Shown: piece after piece, positions 22,147 to 24,679 of the stretch | Numbering within the stretch: position 1 is the stretch's first letter | Layout of the letters: every line of letters begins with the position of its first letter | DNA from: Pseudobacteriovorax antillogorgiicola | GTDB taxonomy: Bacteria > Bdellovibrionota_B > Oligoflexia > Oligoflexales > RGVZ01 | Reading direction: 5' to 3' | NCBI GenBank assembly: GCA_945897695.1 | Contig: CAMDGW010000007.1 | Coordinates: 1-24,679 of the forward strand | DNA length: 24,679 bases | Program-made: the position numbers and the translations under genes | The notes under the pieces: model-generated | What the model was told of the DNA's origin: nothing | Seen by the model: the letters and a program-made list of their open reading frames with translations, nothing else | Databases searched by the model: none

Positions 22147-23396
22147 GGCCCCTCCTCAAGATTAATACCCAGGGCTTCAATATAGTCTGCATGTGCATTG
22201 GCCACCTCAAGCTTGCAGCGCAATACATCTGCTTCAGACTTCATGAGGTCAGATTCGTAGCTATCCCAGTCTTGAAATGAGACAAGTCCAAGTGTGTAAC
22301 GCTGGCGAGAAACTTCAGCCTGTAACTTACTTGCATCAAAGCTTTTATTGGCTATTTCAAGACGTTGTTGTGCAAACTTAAGGGATGATTCAGCAGACTT
22401 CATTTTCTGAGAGTGTGAGGACTGAGCCTCTTTTAGTGCAACTGAAGCAGATTTTCTTTTGGCAGCTGCTGAAGCAATATCGGCTGAAGTAGAGGGAGTA
22501 AACATTGGAATTCTGAGTGTAAGCCCTGCCGTGTACTCAGGATCGTTAAGAGGCAGATTAGGTGTAGCTGATCTCCTTGCGGAAGCAGAGAGGGCAAGAT
22601 CTGGTAGATACTTACGACGAGACTCTTTTAGAGCTGCTTCAGCTTGTTTTTCTTTAGCGTGGAGTGCTGTCACTTCGGGGTGCTCGCGACTTGGTTTTGC
22701 AACAGTAATTTGCAAATCTGGCACGATCTCTCCCGCCAGGGTTTCGGAGGGATCAATATCTTTGCCAATTAAGACGGATAAATCACCTTTTGACAGTTCA
22801 AAATTATCTTTGGCCTCAAAAGTATCAGTTTTAGTCTCTAACGTTGCGGTTTCAGTTTTTAAGACAGAGCCTTTGTTTTCTCGTCCCCCCTGGTAGCGAA
22901 GCTTGACAATTTGAGCATTGGCTTCTCGCCGTGCGATGTTTTTTTCGCTTATACGGCCAAGTTCCTGCAGATAAAGAGCTTTAGCCCAGGCCCTGGCAAG
23001 CTTTGTTCGCAGAGTGACAGAGCTTAACTTTAAATTGGCTAGAGATGCTGATTTTCCTGATTTTGCAGCGTCAAGCTGGGCGGCGCTTCGGCCAAAGGAA
23101 AACAATGATTGCTCCACTAGGATGCTAGCATCGTAGTTGTTAGCTGATTTGTGGGTCGACGTATCAATATTTTGGGATGCTGAGAGACTAGAGGAAATAT
23201 TTGGAAGAAATTGGGCATTGGCGGACTTAATCGTCGCATCTGCCGCGCTCAACTCTGATTTTGCGATCTCAAGAGCTGGTGCATGGTCAAGGGCTGTTGA
23301 TTTTAGCTCAGCCCAGGTTAATGCCATAGCAGGCGAAGATGCCACCGCAGCTAGTAATATAGTGCTTATGAAATTTTTGGTGATGATTGTTTCCAA
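22143..23396 (-). CDS. TolC-like outer-membrane efflux channel
   Basis: A 417-residue outer-membrane efflux protein. Residues 1-26 are a signal peptide ending AMA. The mature protein consists of two similar halves rich in long Ala/Lys/Glu/Ser helices, as expected for a TolC-type trimeric channel. It forms the outer part of the pump encoded downstream. The only good start in this frame giving an intact signal peptide is TTG 23396, which lies inside the ribE end (31-base overlap); a GGAG is present but 14 bases away, so translation may depend on ribE. The 4-base overlap with the adaptor is at the other end. Confidence 0.88.
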   Translation of the reverse strand: METIITKNFISTILLAAVASSPAMALTWAELKSTALDHAPALEIAKSELSAADATIKSANAQFLPNISSSLSASQNIDTSTHKSANNYDASILVEQSLFSFGRSAAQLDAAKSGKSASLANLKLSSVTLRTKLARAWAKALYLQELGRISEKNIARREANAQIVKLRYQGGRENKGSVLKTETATLETKTDTFEAKDNFELSKGDLSVLIGKDIDPSETLAGEIVPDLQITVAKPSREHPEVTALHAKEKQAEAALKESRRKYLPDLALSASARRSATPNLPLNDPEYTAGLTLRIPMFTPSTSADIASAAAKRKSASVALKEAQSSHSQKMKSAESSLKFAQQRLEIANKSFDASKLQAEVSRQRYTLGLVSFQDWDSYESDLMKSEADVLRCKLEVANAHADYIEALGINLEEGP

Positions 23397-23995
23397 GGCA
23401 GGGACAAGCGCTCCAGATGTTTGGCAATCATGTCGACTTCGAGGTTTACCTTATCATTTATTTTTACATCAGCAAAACGAGTCGTCTCCCAGGTTACCGG
23501 GATTAACATGAAAGATAAATGTGATCCCTGGTCTGTGTCACGGAGTGCGTTGATGGTGAGGCTTGTCCCATCAATGGCAATAGAGCCTTTTGAAACAACG
23601 TATGGGGAAAGGGACTTTGGTATCAGAATTTCGACGTAATAAAAATTTTCTTCCTGACGAATGATTTTTACGTCGCCAGTGCCATCCACATGTCCAAGTA
23701 CGATATGCCCACCCAGACGGTCTGTGGGGCGCATGGCGCGCTCGAGGTTCACTCGTGATCCTGGTTTTAGCGAGTGAAGACTTGTTTTCGAGAGTGTTTC
23801 TTGACTGACATGGAATGTCAGTGGGCCCTGATGGCTTGTGCCGACCTCTGTCAAGCAGACGCCATTAACAGCAACGCTTGCCCCGTGTTCGCGGTCATAA
23901 TCTGGGCCTGGATCAATCACTAAAGTCCAAATGGCATCACGGCCGCTAGTCACTTGCGCGACGACTCCGGTTTTTTCAACTAGGCCAGTAAACAT
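23366..23995 (-). CDS. ribE: riboflavin synthase, alpha-type
   Basis: This enzyme converts two 6,7-dimethyl-8-ribityllumazine molecules to riboflavin plus 5-amino-6-ribitylaminouracil. The 209-residue protein has two tandem lumazine-binding domains. The first opens with MFTGLVEKTG and carries VAVNGVCLTEV (41-51); the middle GGHIVLGHVDGTG (95-107) starts the second, which carries IAIDGTSLTIN (139-149), and the end has NLEVDMIAKHLERL. ATG 23995 lies 12 bases after nrdR with no clear ribosome site. The last ten codons overlap the channel gene. The gene is sometimes named ribC in other species. Confidence 0.96.
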   Translation of the reverse strand: MFTGLVEKTGVVAQVTSGRDAIWTLVIDPGPDYDREHGASVAVNGVCLTEVGTSHQGPLTFHVSQETLSKTSLHSLKPGSRVNLERAMRPTDRLGGHIVLGHVDGTGDVKIIRQEENFYYVEILIPKSLSPYVVSKGSIAIDGTSLTINALRDTDQGSHLSFMLIPVTWETTRFADVKINDKVNLEVDMIAKHLERLSLPWKQSSPKIS

Positions 23996-24007
23996 AATGA
24001 TTGTGAC

Positions 24008-24466
24008 TTATTTTGCAGGTGTCTGGATGGCGTTGAGCTCACGCATAAACTGCTCAGTATCACGGAAGTCTTTATAGACGGATGCAAAGCGTACGTAGGC
24101 TACTTTATCCATTTCACTTAGAGCTTCAAGGATCATCCCGCCTAGTTTTTCACTGGGTACAACCCGCTCGCCAGCATCCTGAATACCACGCTCGAGCTTG
24201 GCGAGAAGTCCTTCAATCTGGTCAATGGTCACCGGCCTCTTCTGGCAGGCGACTTGAATCGAGCGCAGAGCCTTATCACGGTGATAGGGTTCCACGCGCC
24301 CATCGCGCTTTTTTATTTGGAAGACAAATGCTTCTTCCTGCTCGTAAGTGGTGAACCGATAGTTGCAGTCAGGACAAGACCTCCGACGACGAACGGCACG
24401 ACCCTCGTGAGAAAGCCGGCTTTCTAGTACTCGCGTATCTTCATGTCCACAACCAGGGCAACGCAA
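24008..24466 (-). CDS. nrdR: transcriptional repressor NrdR
   Basis: NrdR represses ribonucleotide reductase genes in response to ATP/dATP. The N-terminus is a zinc ribbon (CPGC and CPDC pairs) with the family's RRRRSCPDCNYRFTTYE; an ATP cone follows (about 40-130). I place the start at TTG 24466, giving MRCPGC at the N-terminus as in E. coli (MHCPFC) and 152 residues against 149 there. GGGAG lies 6 bases before this TTG. A GTG at 24493 opens the frame earlier but adds nine residues upstream of the conserved start and would overlap glyA. The gap to glyA is then 17 bases. The target NrdR boxes are not in this window. Confidence 0.93.
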   Translation of the reverse strand: MRCPGCGHEDTRVLESRLSHEGRAVRRRRSCPDCNYRFTTYEQEEAFVFQIKKRDGRVEPYHRDKALRSIQVACQKRPVTIDQIEGLLAKLERGIQDAGERVVPSEKLGGMILEALSEMDKVAYVRFASVYKDFRDTEQFMRELNAIQTPAK

Positions 24467-24483
24467 AATAAACTCCCGTTCAA

Positions 24484-24679
24484 TCAAGCCCACTCTGGAT
24501 AGAGTGGAAACTTATCAGCCAATGCTAAAACATCACGGTGGATTTTATCTAGTTCAGCTGGATTGTCTATATTTTTAACAACACGTGAAATCAAATCGGC
24601 GATGGTACCCATCTCGGTCGCACCTAGACCGCGACTCGTGACGGCAGGGGTCCCAATTCTAACGCCACTAGTCACGAAG
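24484..24679 (-). CDS. glyA: serine hydroxymethyltransferase, C-terminal end
   Basis: Only the last 64 residues are inside the window; the frame runs off the right edge. They include FVTSGVRIGTPAVTSRG, the conserved SHMT segment that contains an Arg binding the substrate carboxylate, followed by a helical tail as in glycine hydroxymethyltransferases. The enzyme interconverts serine and glycine and makes methylene-tetrahydrofolate. It is first in the visible run glyA-nrdR-ribE, an order common in proteobacteria. Its promoter lies beyond the edge. Confidence 0.93.
   Translation of the reverse strand, partial: FVTSGVRIGTPAVTSRGLGATEMGTIADLISRVVKNIDNPAELDKIHRDVLALADKFPLYPEWA

Noticed and set aside
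22459..22896. 145-codon plus-strand frame
   Set aside because: It is antisense to the TolC-like gene and reflects that gene's Ala/Ser/Lys-rich codons.
19108..23995. A dedicated riboflavin exporter
   Set aside because: The pump is linked to ribE only by position. MacAB-type pumps export many compounds, and nothing in the sequence shows flavin binding; kept only as a speculative remark.
1..24679. CRISPR arrays, tRNA genes, insertion sequences or phage genes
   Set aside because: I saw no regularly spaced repeats, tRNA-like cloverleaf signatures, transposase motifs or integrase motifs in the window.

Overview
The window is a dense, roughly half-GC bacterial chromosome segment with no RNA genes, insertion sequences, phage genes or CRISPR arrays that I can see. 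The double-membrane inventory (TolC-type channel, MacAB-type pump, lipoprotein-like proteins, two-domain riboflavin synthase next to nrdR and glyA, nusB after ribH) points to a Gram-negative bacterium. The mix of families suggests a delta-proteobacterial or Bdellovibrionota/Oligoflexia-like lineage. That placement is inference from gene content; no marker gene settles it.

Layout from left to right. (1) The tail of a PilZ protein (+) faces a three-gene minus-strand unit: putative Na+/H+ antiporter, YdcF-like DUF218 protein, and an SDR protein without the usual catalytic Tyr/Lys. (2) An MFS transporter (+) collides tail to tail with an RluA-type pseudouridine synthase (-), their ends overlapping by 26 bases. 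(3) A plus-strand unit encodes a secreted phospholipase-B-like SGNH hydrolase, an MGAT-like acyltransferase 1 base later, and a SprT-like zinc protein fused to DUF2786. It meets a small secreted protein (-). (4) A lone putative lipoprotein of unknown function (+) has a good extended -10 promoter. (5) A seven-gene minus-strand run, read from 15753 down to 10331, is ribBA, ribH, nusB, an unknown gene, histidine kinase, response regulator and dapF; every gap is about 50 bases or less. (6) A 409-base gene-free stretch, a DUF6279-like protein (-) and a SAM methyltransferase (+) follow, the last ending in a strong hairpin. (7) The right end is a minus-strand run from glyA (cut by the window edge) through nrdR, ribE, a TolC-like channel, a short-hairpin adaptor, a MacB-type ATPase/permease and a GNAT-like acetyltransferase.

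How the genes fit together. The two rib-containing runs supply the second half of riboflavin synthesis: RibB activity from RibBA, then RibH, then RibE. The GTP cyclohydrolase II half of RibBA has lost every cysteine, and ribD is absent, so the first half of the pathway must be encoded elsewhere. The pump genes are coupled to ribE through a 31-base overlap. The phospholipase/acyltransferase pair could remodel lipids.

Most of the window is recognisable housekeeping. The less ordinary points are the unknown protein at 13028-13627 embedded between nusB and a two-component system, the SprT-DUF2786 fusion, the degenerate RibA half, the ribE-pump junction, the unknown lipoprotein at 9064-10305, and frequent TTG/GTG starts. 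I found no clear evidence of a wholly new defence or mobile system.
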